DNA of 64,000 bases, taken from the NCBI RefSeq assembly GCF_019703835.1, contig NZ_AP023054.1:558001-622000 (forward strand), in the 5' to 3' direction. The stretch's first letter is position 1; every line of letters starts with the position of its first letter. A program made the position numbers and the translations under genes. Source of the DNA: Thaumasiovibrio subtropicus (GTDB taxonomy: Bacteria > Pseudomonadota > Gammaproteobacteria > Enterobacterales > Vibrionaceae). Positions 1 to 9,877 of the stretch are shown here, piece by piece. A model generated the notes under the pieces. It ran no database searches. It saw only the letters and a list, made by a program, of their open reading frames with translations, and was not told the origin of the DNA.

Positions 1-761
1 TATTTAAAGAGTTAGGTGCAGAGGTTGTCGCCATCGGTTGCCAACCTAATGGTACTAACATCAACGACGAAGTCGGGGCGACGGATGTCCGTGCACTACA
101 AGCAAAAGTGGTCGAGGAGAAAGCTGACTTTGGTATCGCCTTTGATGGCGATGGCGATCGTGTCATCATGGTTGATGAAGAAGGCAATAAGGTTGATGGT
201 GACCAAATTGCCTTCATTATTGCTCGTGATGCTTTGCGACGTGGTGAGCTCAAAGGCGGCGTGGTGGGTACCTTGATGACTAACTTGGGCATGGAAGTAG
301 CACTAAAGAATCTCGGTATTCCTTTTGTTCGCGCGGCAGTAGGTGATCGCTACGTCATGGAAAAACTGAAAGAGCATGGCTGGAATATCGGTGCTGAGAA
401 CTCAGGGCATGTTATTTTGTTGAATAAGATCCCAACGGGCGATGGCATTGTGGCTGGCTTACAAGTGATAGCGTCCATCGTGGGGAGCAAGCAAAGTCTG
501 AAGTCATTGTGTGACGGCATGAGCCTTTTCCCTCAGGTACTCGAAAACGTTCGTTTTAAAGGTGATGCTAATCCGTTAGAGTCTGAAGCGGTACTGCACG
601 CCAAAGCGGTGGTTGAAGAGAAGTTGGGCGATGCTGGTCGCGTGTTATTGCGAAAGTCGGGGACTGAACCATTGATTCGTGTCATGGTGGAAGGCGAAGA
701 TGCCGAATTAGTCCAGCAGTCTGCGCTTGATATCGCCGAAGCCGTGAAAGCTAACTGTTAA
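1..761 (+). CDS. glmM: Phosphoglucosamine mutase, 3' part
   Basis: GlmM converts glucosamine-6-phosphate to glucosamine-1-phosphate, the precursor of UDP-GlcNAc for peptidoglycan and LPS. The frame is open from base 3, so the gene begins outside the window; about 252 C-terminal residues are visible against about 445 in the family. The metal-binding loop DGDGDR (near base 150) and the C-terminal phosphate-binding motif RKSGTEP (near base 652) are intact; the N-terminal half with the phosphorylated serine lies upstream. A strong terminator follows the stop directly. The order glmM-secG-tRNA-Leu is the same as in E. coli. Confidence 0.96.
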   Translation, partial: FKELGAEVVAIGCQPNGTNINDEVGATDVRALQAKVVEEKADFGIAFDGDGDRVIMVDEEGNKVDGDQIAFIIARDALRRGELKGGVVGTLMTNLGMEVALKNLGIPFVRAAVGDRYVMEKLKEHGWNIGAENSGHVILLNKIPTGDGIVAGLQVIASIVGSKQSLKSLCDGMSLFPQVLENVRFKGDANPLESEAVLHAKAVVEEKLGDAGRVLLRKSGTEPLIRVMVEGEDAELVQQSALDIAEAVKANC

Positions 762-765
762 TGAA

Positions 766-797
766 GGAGTAGCCCGTTTCAAGGGCTACTCCCCTTT
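766..797 (+). terminator. glmM terminator
   Basis: A perfect 10-bp stem (GGAGTAGCCC at 766-775 with GGGCTACTCC at 783-792) and a 7-nt loop begin 5 bases after the glmM stop. The U-tract is short (TTT), so termination may be incomplete. Confidence 0.75.
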
Positions 798-915
798 CAG
801 CGGTGAGTGCTATCTAAAATCGCTTTAAATGCAGGCAAAGTGCCCTTAATGATGTGAAAGTTGTTCACAATTCCTGCAACTGATTCAGAAGTCGCGAATA
901 ATTTAAAAAAACCGC

Positions 916-944
916 TTGTCAGCCAGTAATGGTTTCGTTAGTAT
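916..944 (+). promoter_or_regulatory. Candidate sigma-70 promoter for secG and the tRNAs
   Basis: TTGTCA at 916-921 and TAGTAT at 939-944 are separated by 17 bases. The site lies about 80 bases before secG and after the glmM terminator, so it could drive secG, tRNA-Leu and perhaps tRNA-fMet. Sequence match only. Confidence 0.5.
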
Positions 945-1024
945 TCAACCCGCTCCTCAGAGAGCGAGCGCTAGCTGTGAATCGTTACTGCTGGCTCAAC
1001 AATTTGGAACATAGGTGGAACGAA

Positions 1025-1348
1025 ATGTATGAAATTCTACTTGTGATTTACCTGTTGGCCGCATTGGGTGTAATTGGCCTAGTGATGATTCAACAAGGTA
1101 AAGGCGCAGATATGGGAGCTTCATTCGGGGCTGGTGCATCAAATACAGTATTTGGCGCTAGTGGCTCTGGAAACTTTTTAACCCGGATGACTGCAATCTT
1201 TGCCACCATCTTCTTTGTACTTAGTCTTGTACTAGGTAACATGACAGCGAAAAGCACAGGTCAAGGAAGTGGATGGGAGAATCTAGAGCAAGCCGAACAG
1301 GTGGTTGCTCCTGTGGAAACGACTGAAAACAGCGATATTCCACAATAA
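1025..1348 (+). CDS. secG: Preprotein translocase subunit SecG
   Basis: SecG is the small accessory subunit of the SecYEG channel in the inner membrane. The ATG at 1025 is preceded by AGGTGG and gives 107 residues, close to the 110 of E. coli; a longer open frame from 929 is not needed. There are two transmembrane segments (about residues 3-20 and 53-72). The conserved stretch MIQQGKGADMGASFG between them is the family hallmark, followed by a polar tail. The tRNA-Leu gene starts 8 bases after the stop, so the mRNA and tRNA are probably cotranscribed. Confidence 0.95.
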   Translation: MYEILLVIYLLAALGVIGLVMIQQGKGADMGASFGAGASNTVFGASGSGNFLTRMTAIFATIFFVLSLVLGNMTAKSTGQGSGWENLEQAEQVVAPVETTENSDIPQ

Positions 1349-1356
1349 ATAGCTTT

Positions 1357-1441
1357 GCCGAGATGGTGAAATTGGTAGACACGCTAGCATGAGGTGCTAG
1401 TGCCGCAAGGTGTGTGGGTTCAAGTCCCACTCTCGGCACCA
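1357..1441 (+). tRNA. tRNA-Leu (anticodon GAG)
   Basis: An 85-nt class II tRNA with encoded CCA. The acceptor stem GCCGAGA pairs with TCTCGGC, the anticodon loop carries GAG between CTAGC and GCTAG, and there are a long variable arm and the T-loop GGTTCAAGTC. It sits between secG and the initiator tRNA, as leuU does in E. coli. Confidence 0.97.
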
Positions 1442-1488
1442 TTATTACTGCATAAGCAGTTGGTAGGATAAAACCTACATATATCGGA

Positions 1489-1565
<77 letters not shown>

Positions 1566-1771
1566 ATCCGATTTCCTGATTGTGTGATTTTACTAGTCGA
1601 TTTTATCTATCACTGTAAAAATCATATATACTCAATCAGAAGTATTGTTCGAATCGAGTTATTCAAACAATATCGCGGCAATAACCGCAACCTTTCGCAC
1701 AAGATAGCCGTTTCATAGAAACCAACTCTCTTGTGTGGTGTCGCTAAGCGACATCAGGGTCCAGTAACATT

Positions 1772-1794
1772 AACCCCGATTATCGGGGTTTTTT
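1772..1794 (+). terminator. First leader terminator before rimP
   Basis: AACCCCGA and TCGGGGTT form a perfect 8-bp stem around a TTA loop, followed by a T-run. It lies between the initiator tRNA and rimP, so it can end tRNA transcription or attenuate the rimP-nusA-infB operon. Confidence 0.75.
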
Positions 1795-1827
1795 GTTATC
1801 TGAAGCAGACCATTCAGGTATTTTACT

Positions 1828-1848
1828 GGGCTTTTAAGCCCTTTTTTT
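1828..1848 (+). terminator. Second leader terminator-like hairpin before rimP
   Basis: GGGCTT and AAGCCC form a short tight stem followed by seven T. It ends only a few bases before the rimP ribosome binding site. With the stronger hairpin at 1772-1794 it makes a tandem pair in the leader. The tiny loop makes it a weaker candidate. Confidence 0.5.
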
Positions 1849-1865
1849 GTTTCTGGAGGGTAGCC

Positions 1866-2321
1866 ATGACAGGCTTAGAAAAGCAATTAACCGAGCTGTT
1901 GGAAGCGCCTGTTGAAGCGCTAGGTTACGAGTTAGTTGGACTCGAATTTGTACGTGCGGGAGAGTTCTCTACGTTGCGTCTGTTCATTGATCAAGAGAAC
2001 GGTATCACAGTCGAAGATTGTGCTGATGTGAGCCGTCAGGTCAGTGCGGTAATGGATGTTGAAGATCCAATTACTGTTGCCTACAACCTAGAAGTTTCTT
2101 CTCCTGGGTTAGAAAGGCCTCTATTTAAAGCAGCACACTACGAGCAATTTATTGGTCAAGAAGTGAGTGTGGTGTTGAAGATGGCGATGGGTAATCGTCG
2201 TAAATGGAAAGGCATCATTGCTGGCGTTGAGGGTGACACAATTATCCTAACGGTTGATGGCAATGACGAGAGCTTTGCACTAAGTAATATTTCCAAGGCG
2301 AACTTGGTTCCGTCCTTCTAG
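1866..2321 (+). CDS. rimP: Ribosome maturation factor RimP
   Basis: RimP helps assemble the 30S subunit. The ATG at 1866 follows TGGAGGG and gives 151 residues, matching the family's about 150; the open frame reaches 1731 but runs through two leader hairpins, so the inner start is preferred. Visible features are the N-terminal domain with [11 protein letters not shown], then [10 protein letters not shown] (residues about 78-87), and a C-terminal SH3-like domain with RRKWKGII. It is the first gene of the rimP-nusA-infB-rbfA-truB operon, and nusA starts 20 bases after its stop. Confidence 0.95.
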   Translation: MTGLEKQLTELLEAPVEALGYELVGLEFVRAGEFSTLRLFIDQENGITVEDCADVSRQVSAVMDVEDPITVAYNLEVSSPGLERPLFKAAHYEQFIGQEVSVVLKMAMGNRRKWKGIIAGVEGDTIILTVDGNDESFALSNISKANLVPSF

Positions 2322-2341
2322 GACTAGATGGAGCATTACAG

Positions 2342-3832
2342 ATGAACAACAAAGAAATTTTGGCTGTCGTAGAAGCGGTGTCCAACGAAAAAGCGGTTCC
2401 ACGTGAGCGTATTTTTGAAGCTTTGGAAATTGCACTAGCTACGGCAACGAAGAAAAAATATGAAGCTGAAATTGACGTACGTGTAGAAATTGATCGTAAA
2501 ACTGGTCACTTCGACACTTACCGTCGTTGGTTGGTAGTAGAAGAAGTCGAACTACCGACAAAAGAAATTACATTGGAAGCGGCTCAGTACGATGATGAAA
2601 CTATCGAACTGGGCGGCTTTGTAGAAGATCAAATTGACTCAGTAACATTTGATCGCATTACAACGCAAACGGCGAAGCAAGTCATCGTACAAAAAGTACG
2701 TGAAGCTGAGCGCGCGCAAGTAGTTGAGCAATTTATTGACAACGAAGGTGAGCTAATCACTGGTGTTGTTAAGAAAGTAAACCGCGACCAAGTTATTATC
2801 GATTTAGGTAACAACGCTGAAGCGGTGATTCTGCGTGAAGATCAGCTACCTCGAGAAAACTTCCGCCCAGGTGACCGTGTTCGTGGTCTGCTCTTTGCAG
2901 TACGTCCAGAAGCGCGCGGTTTCCAACTGTTCATGACTCGCTCTAAGCCTGAAATGATCATGGAGCTTTTCCGTATCGAGGTACCTGAGATCGCTGAAGA
3001 GATGATCGAACTGATGGGTGCTGCTCGTGATCCTGGTTCTCGTGCAAAAATCGCAGTAAAAACTAACGATAAGCGTATTGACCCAGTGGGTGCGTGTGTT
3101 GGTATGCGAGGTGCACGTGTTCAAGCTGTGACCGGCGAACTAGGTGGTGAGCGTGTTGATATCGTGCTGTGGGATGAGAATCCTGCTCAGTACGTCATCA
3201 ATGCAATGGCACCGGCTGAGGTTGACTCTATCATCGTTGATGAAGATAGCCACAGTATGGATATCGCTGTACAAGCGGGTAACCTGGCACAGGCTATCGG
3301 CCGAAACGGTCAAAACGTTCGTCTAGCTTCACAACTTACCGGTTGGGAACTGAACGTCATGACAGTGGAAGACTTGCAGAAAAAGCATCAGGAAGAAGCG
3401 CAAGAATCGATTGATGCCTTCATTAAATATCTTGATATTGATGAAGATTTTGCAACCGTATTGGTTGAAGAAGGTTTCACAACTCTAGAAGAAATTGCTT
3501 ACGTACCAGTGAGCGAATTGATGGAAGTGGATGGCCTGAACGAAGAGATCATTGATGCGCTACGTTCTCGAGCTAAAGAAGCACTTACCACAATTGCTCT
3601 AGCGAAAGAAGAAGTTCTAGAAGGTGCTGAGCCAGCAGAAGACCTACTGGGTCTAGAAGGTCTAGAGCGTGAGCTTGCATTCAAGATGGCAGCAAAAGGT
3701 GTCGTAACGCTAGAAGATCTAGCCGACCAAGGCACTGATGAGTTGCTAGATATTGAAGGTATGACCGAAGAACGTGCCGGTGAGCTGATTATGGCCGCAC
3801 GTAATATCTGTTGGTTCGGAGACGAAGCCTAA
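2342..3832 (+). CDS. nusA: Transcription elongation/antitermination factor NusA
   Basis: NusA binds RNA polymerase and controls pausing, termination and antitermination. The product has 496 residues, as in E. coli. Domains in order: N-terminal RNAP-binding domain, S1 domain (about 135-200, [16 protein letters not shown]), two KH domains (about 230-345, including [11 protein letters not shown] and [11 protein letters not shown]), and two C-terminal acidic repeats (about 365-490). The start ATGAACAACAAAG matches the family's MNNKEIL. Since NusA acts on terminators, the two hairpins in the operon leader suggest autoregulation; this is inference. Confidence 0.97.
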   Translation: MNNKEILAVVEAVSNEKAVPRERIFEALEIALATATKKKYEAEIDVRVEIDRKTGHFDTYRRWLVVEEVELPTKEITLEAAQYDDETIELGGFVEDQIDSVTFDRITTQTAKQVIVQKVREAERAQVVEQFIDNEGELITGVVKKVNRDQVIIDLGNNAEAVILREDQLPRENFRPGDRVRGLLFAVRPEARGFQLFMTRSKPEMIMELFRIEVPEIAEEMIELMGAARDPGSRAKIAVKTNDKRIDPVGACVGMRGARVQAVTGELGGERVDIVLWDENPAQYVINAMAPAEVDSIIVDEDSHSMDIAVQAGNLAQAIGRNGQNVRLASQLTGWELNVMTVEDLQKKHQEEAQESIDAFIKYLDIDEDFATVLVEEGFTTLEEIAYVPVSELMEVDGLNEEIIDALRSRAKEALTTIALAKEEVLEGAEPAEDLLGLEGLERELAFKMAAKGVVTLEDLADQGTDELLDIEGMTEERAGELIMAARNICWFGDEA

Positions 3833-3858
3833 TTACAACACAGCAAGGGAGGAGCAGC

Positions 3859-6567
3859 ATGTCAGAAGTTACCGTTAAGGCGCTGGCTGAAGAGGTAAAA
3901 ACCCCAGTTGAGCGTTTGCTTCAACAATTATCCGATGCTGGTATCAGCAAGAAAGCTGACGACGTTGTGAGTCAAGATGAGAAGCAAAAGCTCCTTACTC
4001 ACCTGAAAAAAGAGCATGGCTCTGAATCAGGCAGTGAGCCGACGCGTCTTACTTTACAACGTAAAACTCGCAGCACTTTGAGCGTATCAGGTGCCGGTGG
4101 CAAGAAAGATGTTCAAGTCGAAGTGCGCAAAAAGCGCACTTACGTGAAACGTAGTGCTCTTGAAGAAGAGCAGCGTAATGTTGAGCGAGCGAAAGAAGAG
4201 CAACTAGCCGCTGAGGAAGCTAAACGCGCAGAAGAAGCCGCAAAACGAGAAGCTGAAGAAACAGCGAAACGCGAAGCGGAAGAAGCTGCAAAACGTGAAG
4301 CTGAAGCTAAAGCGAAACGTGACGCTGAAGAGAAAGCGAAACGCGAAGCAGAAGCGGCTAAGCGTAACAGTGAAGATACAAAAGTCGATGCTGCAGAGAA
4401 GGAAGCAGCGAAGAAAGCCGCTGAACAGGCTAAGAAAGAAGCTGAAGAGCTGAAACGCCGTCAGGAAGAGGAAGCCAAGCGTAAAGCCGAAGAAGAGAGT
4501 CAGCGTCAGCTAGAAGAGGCACGCAAAATGGCAGAAGTAAATGAAAAACGTTGGGCGCAAGCAGCCGCTGCCCCAGCAGAAGAAAACGCAGATTACCACA
4601 CAACGACCTCTAAGTACGCTCGAGCAGCGGAAGACGAAGCGGATCGTCAAGAGGAAGGTGGTCGTCGTAAGAAGAAACGTCGCAAAGCATCTGATAAAGA
4701 TGACAACAATGGTCGTGGTGGCCGTAATCAACGTGGTCGTGGTAAGCGAGGTAATGTCGCTAAACCATCTTCAATGCAACACGGTTTTAACAAGCAAGCA
4801 CAAGTAGCGAAAGCCGACGTAGTGATTGGCGAGACCATTGTTGTTTCTGAGCTGGCAAATAAGATGTCAGTGAAGGGTGTTGAAGTCATCAAGGTGATGA
4901 TGAAGATGGGTGCGATGGCAACCATCAACCAAGTGATTGACCAAGAAACTGCACAACTTGTCGCAGAAGAAATGGGTCACAAAGTTGTTCTTCGTAAAGA
5001 GAACGAGCTTGAAGAAGCGGTGCTTTCTGACCGTGACAACAGTGCAGACGAGATGCCTCGTGCGCCAGTGGTTACCATCATGGGCCACGTTGACCATGGT
5101 AAAACATCTACGCTTGACTACATCCGTCGCGCTCACGTTGCGTCTGGTGAAGCGGGTGGTATTACCCAGCATATTGGTGCCTACCACGTAGAAACTGATA
5201 ACGGTATGATCACCTTCCTGGATACTCCGGGACACGCCGCGTTTACCGCAATGCGTGCACGTGGTGCGCAAGCGACGGATATCGTTGTTCTTGTTGTTGC
5301 TGCCGATGATGGCGTCATGCCACAAACCATCGAAGCAATCCAGCACGCGAAAGCAGCAGAAGTGCCGCTTATCGTTGCAGTGAACAAGATCGATAAAGAA
5401 GACGCGAACCCAGACAACGTTAAGAATGAACTGGCGCAATACGATGTTATCCCTGAAGAGTGGGGCGGTGAGAACATGTTTGTTCACATCTCTGCGAAAC
5501 AAGGGACTAACATTGACCAGCTACTAGAAACTATTCTGCTGCAATCAGAAGTACTAGAGCTAACCGCGGTTGCTGATGGTATGGCAACAGGTGTTGTTGT
5601 TGAATCACGTCTAGATAAAGGCCGTGGCCCTGTTGCAACAGTGCTTGTTCAGTCTGGCACCTTACGTAAAGGCGATATCGTGCTGTGTGGTCAAGAGTAT
5701 GGCCGCGTACGTGCGATGCGTGATGAAACAGGTCAAGAAATTACAGAGGCGGGTCCATCTATCCCTGCTGAGATTCTTGGTCTATCAGGTGTGCCAGCGG
5801 CTGGTGATGAAGCGACTGTTGTACGTGATGAGCGTAAAGCGCGTGAAGTGGCTAACTACCGCCAAGGTAAGTTCCGTGAAGTGAAGCTTGCTCGCCAGCA
5901 GAAAGCGAAGCTGGAGAACATGTTCTCTAACATGGCTGAAGGTGAAGTTGCTGAACTGAATGTTGTACTGAAAGCGGACGTACAAGGTTCGGTTGAAGCG
6001 ATTGCTGATTCACTACGTAAACTTTCTACTGAAGAAGTGAAAGTGAACATCGTGGGCTCAGGTGTAGGTGGTATCACTGAAACTGACGCGGTACTCGCGG
6101 CGGCATCAAACGCTATCATCCTTGGTTTCAACGTTCGTGCTGATGCGTCTGCGCGTCGTGCTATTGAGAACGAGAATCTTGACCTTCGTTACTACTCAAT
6201 CATTTATCAATTAATTGATGAAGTGAAGCAAGCGATGAGCGGTATGCTTGCCCCTGAGTTCAAGCAAGAAATCATGGGTCTTGCAGAAGTGCGTGATGTG
6301 TTCAAATCGCCTAAACTTGGTGCTATCGCAGGTTGTATGGTGACCGAAGGTACTATCAAGCGTAACAACCCAATCCGCGTTCTACGTGATAACGTTGTTA
6401 TCTATGAAGGTGAATTGGAATCACTACGTCGCTTTAAAGATGACGTTCAAGAAGTGAAGAATGGTTACGAGTGTGGTATCGGCGTTAAGAACTACAATGA
6501 CGTTCGCGTTGGTGACCAGATCGAAGTCTTCGAAATCGTTGAGATTAAACGCTCAATTGATGACTAA
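3859..6567 (+). CDS. infB: Translation initiation factor IF-2
   Basis: IF-2 is the GTPase that places initiator tRNA on the 30S subunit. The ATG at 3859, with GGGAGGAG just upstream, gives 902 residues. The short N-terminal IF2 domain is followed by a long charged linker of A/E/K/R repeats (about residues 107-245, probably a long helix) and a basic GRGG-rich stretch. The GTPase motifs are G1 GHVDHGKT (409-416), DTPGH (455-459) and NKID (509-512). The start lies 26 bases after the nusA stop. Having the initiator tRNA and IF-2 in one cluster fits their shared role. Confidence 0.97.
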   Translation: MSEVTVKALAEEVKTPVERLLQQLSDAGISKKADDVVSQDEKQKLLTHLKKEHGSESGSEPTRLTLQRKTRSTLSVSGAGGKKDVQVEVRKKRTYVKRSALEEEQRNVERAKEEQLAAEEAKRAEEAAKREAEETAKREAEEAAKREAEAKAKRDAEEKAKREAEAAKRNSEDTKVDAAEKEAAKKAAEQAKKEAEELKRRQEEEAKRKAEEESQRQLEEARKMAEVNEKRWAQAAAAPAEENADYHTTTSKYARAAEDEADRQEEGGRRKKKRRKASDKDDNNGRGGRNQRGRGKRGNVAKPSSMQHGFNKQAQVAKADVVIGETIVVSELANKMSVKGVEVIKVMMKMGAMATINQVIDQETAQLVAEEMGHKVVLRKENELEEAVLSDRDNSADEMPRAPVVTIMGHVDHGKTSTLDYIRRAHVASGEAGGITQHIGAYHVETDNGMITFLDTPGHAAFTAMRARGAQATDIVVLVVAADDGVMPQTIEAIQHAKAAEVPLIVAVNKIDKEDANPDNVKNELAQYDVIPEEWGGENMFVHISAKQGTNIDQLLETILLQSEVLELTAVADGMATGVVVESRLDKGRGPVATVLVQSGTLRKGDIVLCGQEYGRVRAMRDETGQEITEAGPSIPAEILGLSGVPAAGDEATVVRDERKAREVANYRQGKFREVKLARQQKAKLENMFSNMAEGEVAELNVVLKADVQGSVEAIADSLRKLSTEEVKVNIVGSGVGGITETDAVLAAASNAIILGFNVRADASARRAIENENLDLRYYSIIYQLIDEVKQAMSGMLAPEFKQEIMGLAEVRDVFKSPKLGAIAGCMVTEGTIKRNNPIRVLRDNVVIYEGELESLRRFKDDVQEVKNGYECGIGVKNYNDVRVGDQIEVFEIVEIKRSIDD

Positions 6568-6605
6568 TAACCGACAGGCTCTGTACTTAGGTTGTTGAAT
6601 ACACC

Positions 6606-6633
6606 AATGGGGGGCTTTAGCCCCCCATTCTTT
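6606..6633 (+). terminator. Hairpin between infB and rbfA
   Basis: AATGGGGGGC and GCCCCCCATT form a perfect 10-bp stem around TTTA. The downstream tract (CTTTCTT) is interrupted, so this may be a partial terminator or a processing/stability hairpin inside the operon. Confidence 0.6.
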
Positions 6634-6650
6634 CTTAAGAGAAGTCTATT

Positions 6651-7043
6651 ATGTCAAAAGAATTTAGCCGCACCCAGCGAGTATCGCAGCAGGTGCAAAA
6701 AGAGCTAGCCGTGATCCTTCAACGCGAGATCCGCGAAGAGCGTCTAGCCATGACAACTATTTCTGACGTCGAAGTATCTCGTGATATGGGTTACGCGAAA
6801 GTCTTTGTGACTTTCCTAACCATCGGCGATCAAACCAACGAAGAATCGTTGAGCATTCTTCAAGAGAAAGCGCCATATATTCGTTCGCTACTGGGTAAAC
6901 GTATTCGACTACGTGTGACCCCTGAGCTGCGCTTCGTTTTTGATGAGTCCTTAACCGAAGGTATGCGCATTTCAAATCTTGTATCAAAAGTCGTTCGTGA
7001 TGATGAAGATCGTCACGTCGATGATGAGTCTGGAGAAGCGTAA
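6651..7043 (+). CDS. rbfA: 30S ribosome-binding factor RbfA
   Basis: RbfA is a cold-shock KH-like protein that binds the 30S subunit and helps 16S rRNA 5'-end maturation. The product has 130 residues (E. coli 133). The N-terminal [15 protein letters not shown] and the central [12 protein letters not shown] are typical. The stop overlaps the truB start by one base (TAATG), so the two are translationally coupled. A strong hairpin separates it from infB. Confidence 0.95.
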   Translation: MSKEFSRTQRVSQQVQKELAVILQREIREERLAMTTISDVEVSRDMGYAKVFVTFLTIGDQTNEESLSILQEKAPYIRSLLGKRIRLRVTPELRFVFDESLTEGMRISNLVSKVVRDDEDRHVDDESGEA

Positions 7044-7999
7044 TGGGTCGTCGTCCACGTCGTCGCGGTCGTCCTGTTGATGGTGTGATTTTGTTGGATA
7101 AACCAACGGGGATCACGTCTAACGATGCACTGCAAAAAGTGAAGCGTATCTTCTTTGCTGAGAAAGCGGGCCACACAGGTGCGCTTGACCCTCTTGCAAC
7201 CGGCATGCTGCCTATCTGCTTTGGGGAGGCGACGAAGTTTTCGCAATATCTATTAGATTCGGACAAGCGTTACCGAGTTATCGCCAAGTTAGGTGAGCGT
7301 ACCAATACCTCTGACTCTGATGGTGAGGTGGTTGAAACCCGTGAAGTGAAAGTGGACCGTGGGACATTAGAGCGCAGTATCGCCTCTTTCCGCGGCGAGA
7401 CCGATCAAATCCCTTCTATGTTTTCAGCATTGAAGTATCAAGGCAAACCGCTTTACGAATACGCGCGTGAAGGTATCGAAGTGCCTCGTGAATCGCGAAA
7501 GATTACCGTTTACTCGATTGAATTGTTACGCTTTGAAGGTGATGAAGTCGAGATGGAAGTACACTGTTCAAAGGGTACTTACATTCGTACTATTGTTGAC
7601 GATCTTGGTGAACTGCTCGGTTGTGGTGCGCATGTTATCTATTTGCGTCGTACGGGGGTTTCTGGTTATCCGTACGAGAAGATGGTGACGTTAGAACAGC
7701 TCGAAACACTGCTTGAAACTGCGAGAGAACAAGAGATCCAGCCACGCGAGTTGCTCGATCCGCTGTTGTTACCGACGGATACTGCGGTACAAGATCTTCC
7801 AGAAGTGAACTTGATCCCTGTAGTGGCAAGTTATGCATTGAATGGCCAAGCTGTTAATGCACCTAACTTGCCTGCTGAAGGCACGCAAGTTCGTCTATCT
7901 CGAGGTGAGCAACGTGAGTTTATCGGTGTTGCTGAGATCAATGCCGAAGGCATGGTAGCGCCGAAACGCGTTATCGCATTTCGTCAGACCGCTGAGTAG
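7043..7999 (+). CDS. truB: tRNA pseudouridine-55 synthase TruB
   Basis: TruB makes the pseudouridine at position 55 in the T-loop of tRNAs. The product has 318 residues (E. coli 314). The catalytic motif [12 protein letters not shown] puts the nucleophilic aspartate at about residue 49; [13 protein letters not shown] and the C-terminal PUA-like domain follow. It overlaps rbfA by one base. In E. coli rpsO comes next; here a methyltransferase gene on the other strand intervenes. Confidence 0.96.
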   Translation: MGRRPRRRGRPVDGVILLDKPTGITSNDALQKVKRIFFAEKAGHTGALDPLATGMLPICFGEATKFSQYLLDSDKRYRVIAKLGERTNTSDSDGEVVETREVKVDRGTLERSIASFRGETDQIPSMFSALKYQGKPLYEYAREGIEVPRESRKITVYSIELLRFEGDEVEMEVHCSKGTYIRTIVDDLGELLGCGAHVIYLRRTGVSGYPYEKMVTLEQLETLLETAREQEIQPRELLDPLLLPTDTAVQDLPEVNLIPVVASYALNGQAVNAPNLPAEGTQVRLSRGEQREFIGVAEINAEGMVAPKRVIAFRQTAE

Positions 8000-8040
8000 C
8001 TCTACTGAATAGTGATGCTGGCTGATTTGCCGCGAGTAAT

Positions 8041-8079
8041 AAAAAACGCGCCACTTAGTATTGAAGTGGCGCGTTTTTT
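8041..8079. terminator. Bidirectional terminator, truB / methyltransferase
   Basis: A-rich AAAAAACGCGCCACTT (8041-8056) pairs perfectly with AAGTGGCGCGTTTTTT (8064-8079). It serves the convergent genes on both sides: truB on the plus strand and the methyltransferase on the minus strand. Confidence 0.9.
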
Positions 8080-8097
8080 GTTTCAGTGTTGCCGATA

Positions 8098-9129
8098 TTA
8101 AGGCTTCACCGCAACGATGACATTACGGTTGATGGATTGATCGACACGATGGAGATAATCCACGTAGGGGGCTTCATCTTTCACAATAAAGCCCGCTTGT
8201 TCAAAGGCGACTGCCGCCTCTTTCCATTTTAGCGTGAATTCATTGAATGACAGTACGATAGCGCCTTTGGATTTGAGTGTCTGTTTCCATGAAGGTAAGG
8301 CTTCACTCAATAGTTCGAGAGGACTGCGTTCCATCTTCGGGGCTTTGGCATTCTTGCTGCCATGTTGTACCCCATAGGGTAAATCTGAAACCAACATATC
8401 GCAGCTATTTTTCTTGATCACTTGATGGCTTTCACGGGTGTCTATCGCGAGTAGCTTCAGGTTTTGCGCAGCGCCCTGATTGAACGCGTCTTTGTCAGCA
8501 GCGCAATCGAGAACAAAGCAATCAGCGAGTTTCTTTCCGTTCGAGCCAGTACGTTTTTCTTTTTTGGCTTTATGTTTAAATCGGCCCTGTTTCATGTATT
8601 TAGTTAGAAAAACTTCCGTTTCATGTACCCATTTATTATTGATTTCGACACCAATAACATCGAAACCGCGAATCAAGCCTTCATAGAGCGTTGTACCTTT
8701 ACCGCACATCGGATCCATCAGACATAGTCGGTCACTGTTTGTTTCCGCAGCGCTATAAGCCAAATTGATCATCAATCGAGTAAATTGCTCGTTTGTTTTG
8801 CCTGTATAACGCAAGATTTGGCTCATGCTCTCAGGAAAAGTGAACGGGCTTGGTGGCGTGATCGGTTTAAGTAAACCATCGGAGAGCAACTCGAATAGCG
8901 CGTAATAAAGTGAGGAAGCGGCTAGTGCTGTCAGTGCCGATTCGCTCAACGGCGCATCCGTTGAAAAACAGATAGCAGCAGGGACGCCTATCTCTTTTTG
9001 AGCCACATCTTTGACGGCAACCCCCTTCGCTGTGAGTAATGCGGTGAGCTCGGCACAGCCGATAGTTAGCGCAGTATCAAAATAGATCCGATTGTGACCG
9101 GGATTGGCCAAAATAGCGTAATGTGGCAT
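8098..9129 (-). CDS. TRM11-family RNA/DNA methyltransferase-like protein
   Basis: A SAM-dependent methyltransferase of 343 residues, resembling the TRM11/COG1041 group that makes N2-methylguanosine in tRNA. Motif I is DPMCGKGTTLYEG and motif IV is SDLPYGVQHG (a D-L-P-Y variant of D/N-P-P-Y). The N-terminal third looks unlike a classical THUMP domain. The ATG at 9129 (MPHYAILANPG) is chosen because the longer frame adds 23 unconserved residues and would run towards the rpsO promoter. The gene is transcribed against the surrounding operon and is absent from this place in E. coli. Substrate is unknown; nearby RNA genes make RNA likely, but this is inference. Confidence 0.75.
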   Translation of the reverse strand: MPHYAILANPGHNRIYFDTALTIGCAELTALLTAKGVAVKDVAQKEIGVPAAICFSTDAPLSESALTALAASSLYYALFELLSDGLLKPITPPSPFTFPESMSQILRYTGKTNEQFTRLMINLAYSAAETNSDRLCLMDPMCGKGTTLYEGLIRGFDVIGVEINNKWVHETEVFLTKYMKQGRFKHKAKKEKRTGSNGKKLADCFVLDCAADKDAFNQGAAQNLKLLAIDTRESHQVIKKNSCDMLVSDLPYGVQHGSKNAKAPKMERSPLELLSEALPSWKQTLKSKGAIVLSFNEFTLKWKEAAVAFEQAGFIVKDEAPYVDYLHRVDQSINRNVIVAVKP

Positions 9130-9199
9130 GGGGACTCTCGAGAAAGTACGTGAATAAGAAAACAGCGCAATATTAGCGTATTCAAGGTCAGGATGCACC

Positions 9200-9228
9200 T
9201 TGCAGTCAGGGATTGATCTGCGTATAAT
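9200..9228 (+). promoter_or_regulatory. rpsO sigma-70 promoter
   Basis: TTGCAG at 9200-9205 and a perfect TATAAT at 9223-9228 lie 17 bases apart, about 75 bases before rpsO. The site also lies upstream of the oppositely transcribed methyltransferase. Confidence 0.8.
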
Positions 9229-9301
9229 TCTCGCTCTCGGGTGTCGGCTGAATCAGAGATTGGCTGACACAAAGTTAAACTTTTACATTTAGGAAAAGAT
9301 T

Positions 9302-9571
9302 ATGTCTCTGAATGCAGAAACTAAAGCAGCAATCGTTGCAGAATACGCACAAGGCGAAAACGACACTGGTTCACCAGAAGTACAGGTAGCTCTACTGACT
9401 GCTTCTATCAACCACCTGCAAGGTCACTTTGCTGAGCACAAAGGCGATCACCACAGCCGTCGTGGCCTACTACGTATGGTTTCTCGTCGTCGTAAACTTC
9501 TGGACTACCTGAAGGGTAAAGACTACGACCGTTACCAATCTTTGATTGGTCGTCTGGGTCTGCGTCGTTAA
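9302..9571 (+). CDS. rpsO: 30S ribosomal protein S15
   Basis: S15 binds 16S rRNA early in 30S assembly and makes an intersubunit bridge. The product has exactly 89 residues as in E. coli and the conserved core [25 protein letters not shown] and [20 protein letters not shown] precedes the ATG. It has its own strong promoter and is followed by a clear terminator. In E. coli S15 represses its own translation through a leader pseudoknot; I did not resolve such a fold here. Confidence 0.98.
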   Translation: MSLNAETKAAIVAEYAQGENDTGSPEVQVALLTASINHLQGHFAEHKGDHHSRRGLLRMVSRRRKLLDYLKGKDYDRYQSLIGRLGLRR

Positions 9572-9588
9572 TTCGAACCAGATTTCAG

Positions 9589-9618
9589 AAAAAAGGAGCC
9601 GATTCGGCTCCTTTTTTT
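9589..9618 (+). terminator. rpsO terminator
   Basis: AGGAGCC (9594-9600) pairs with GGCTCCT (9606-9612) around GATTC, flanked by an A-run and seven T. As in E. coli, leaky termination here would feed pnp. Confidence 0.9.
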
Positions 9619-9718
9619 GATCCTCGCTTCACACCTGCCTGTGAAACTCGCCGAAATTCGCATATTAGTGCGGTTTGGGTATATACTACAGCACGAAAAA
9701 ATTCGCTTCATCACTGAG

Positions 9719-9823
9719 TTATTCGCAGTCGTCTCTGTCGACCAGCAGGTCGCGGCTATTGGCAAATCATTGTCGCCTGAAGGCGGAAAACAGTGACTTA
9801 CCATTAGTCGCGATGGCGAATAA
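9719..9823 (+). promoter_or_regulatory. pnp leader stem-loops, probable RNase III/PNPase autocontrol element
   Basis: TTATTCGC (9719-9726) is perfectly complementary to GCGAATAA (9816-9823) and closes a domain of about 105 nt. Inside are CGACC-AGCA-GGTCG and CGCC-TGAA-GGCG hairpins. E. coli pnp has a comparable leader that RNase III cuts and PNPase then degrades to repress its own mRNA. A possible -10 (TATACT, 9682-9687) lies just upstream. The role is inferred from position and folding. Confidence 0.55.
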
Positions 9824-9877
9824 AGTTAGCGTTGGAGCACCCATGCCGGAAGGCTTATAAATCATTAAGGATATCAA

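Noticed and set aside
1..761. glmM as a truncated pseudogene
   Set aside because: The frame is open to the window edge and all visible motifs are intact; it is cut by the window, not broken.
4190..4530. Repeated A/E/K codons in infB as a DNA repeat
   Set aside because: The repeat is at protein level (charged helical linker of IF-2, normal for Vibrio) and the codons vary, so it is not a separate element.
4867..5502. Long open frame (211 codons) antisense to infB
   Set aside because: It lies wholly inside the conserved GTPase part of infB, has no ribosome binding site or recognisable domain, and reflects the codon bias of the true gene.
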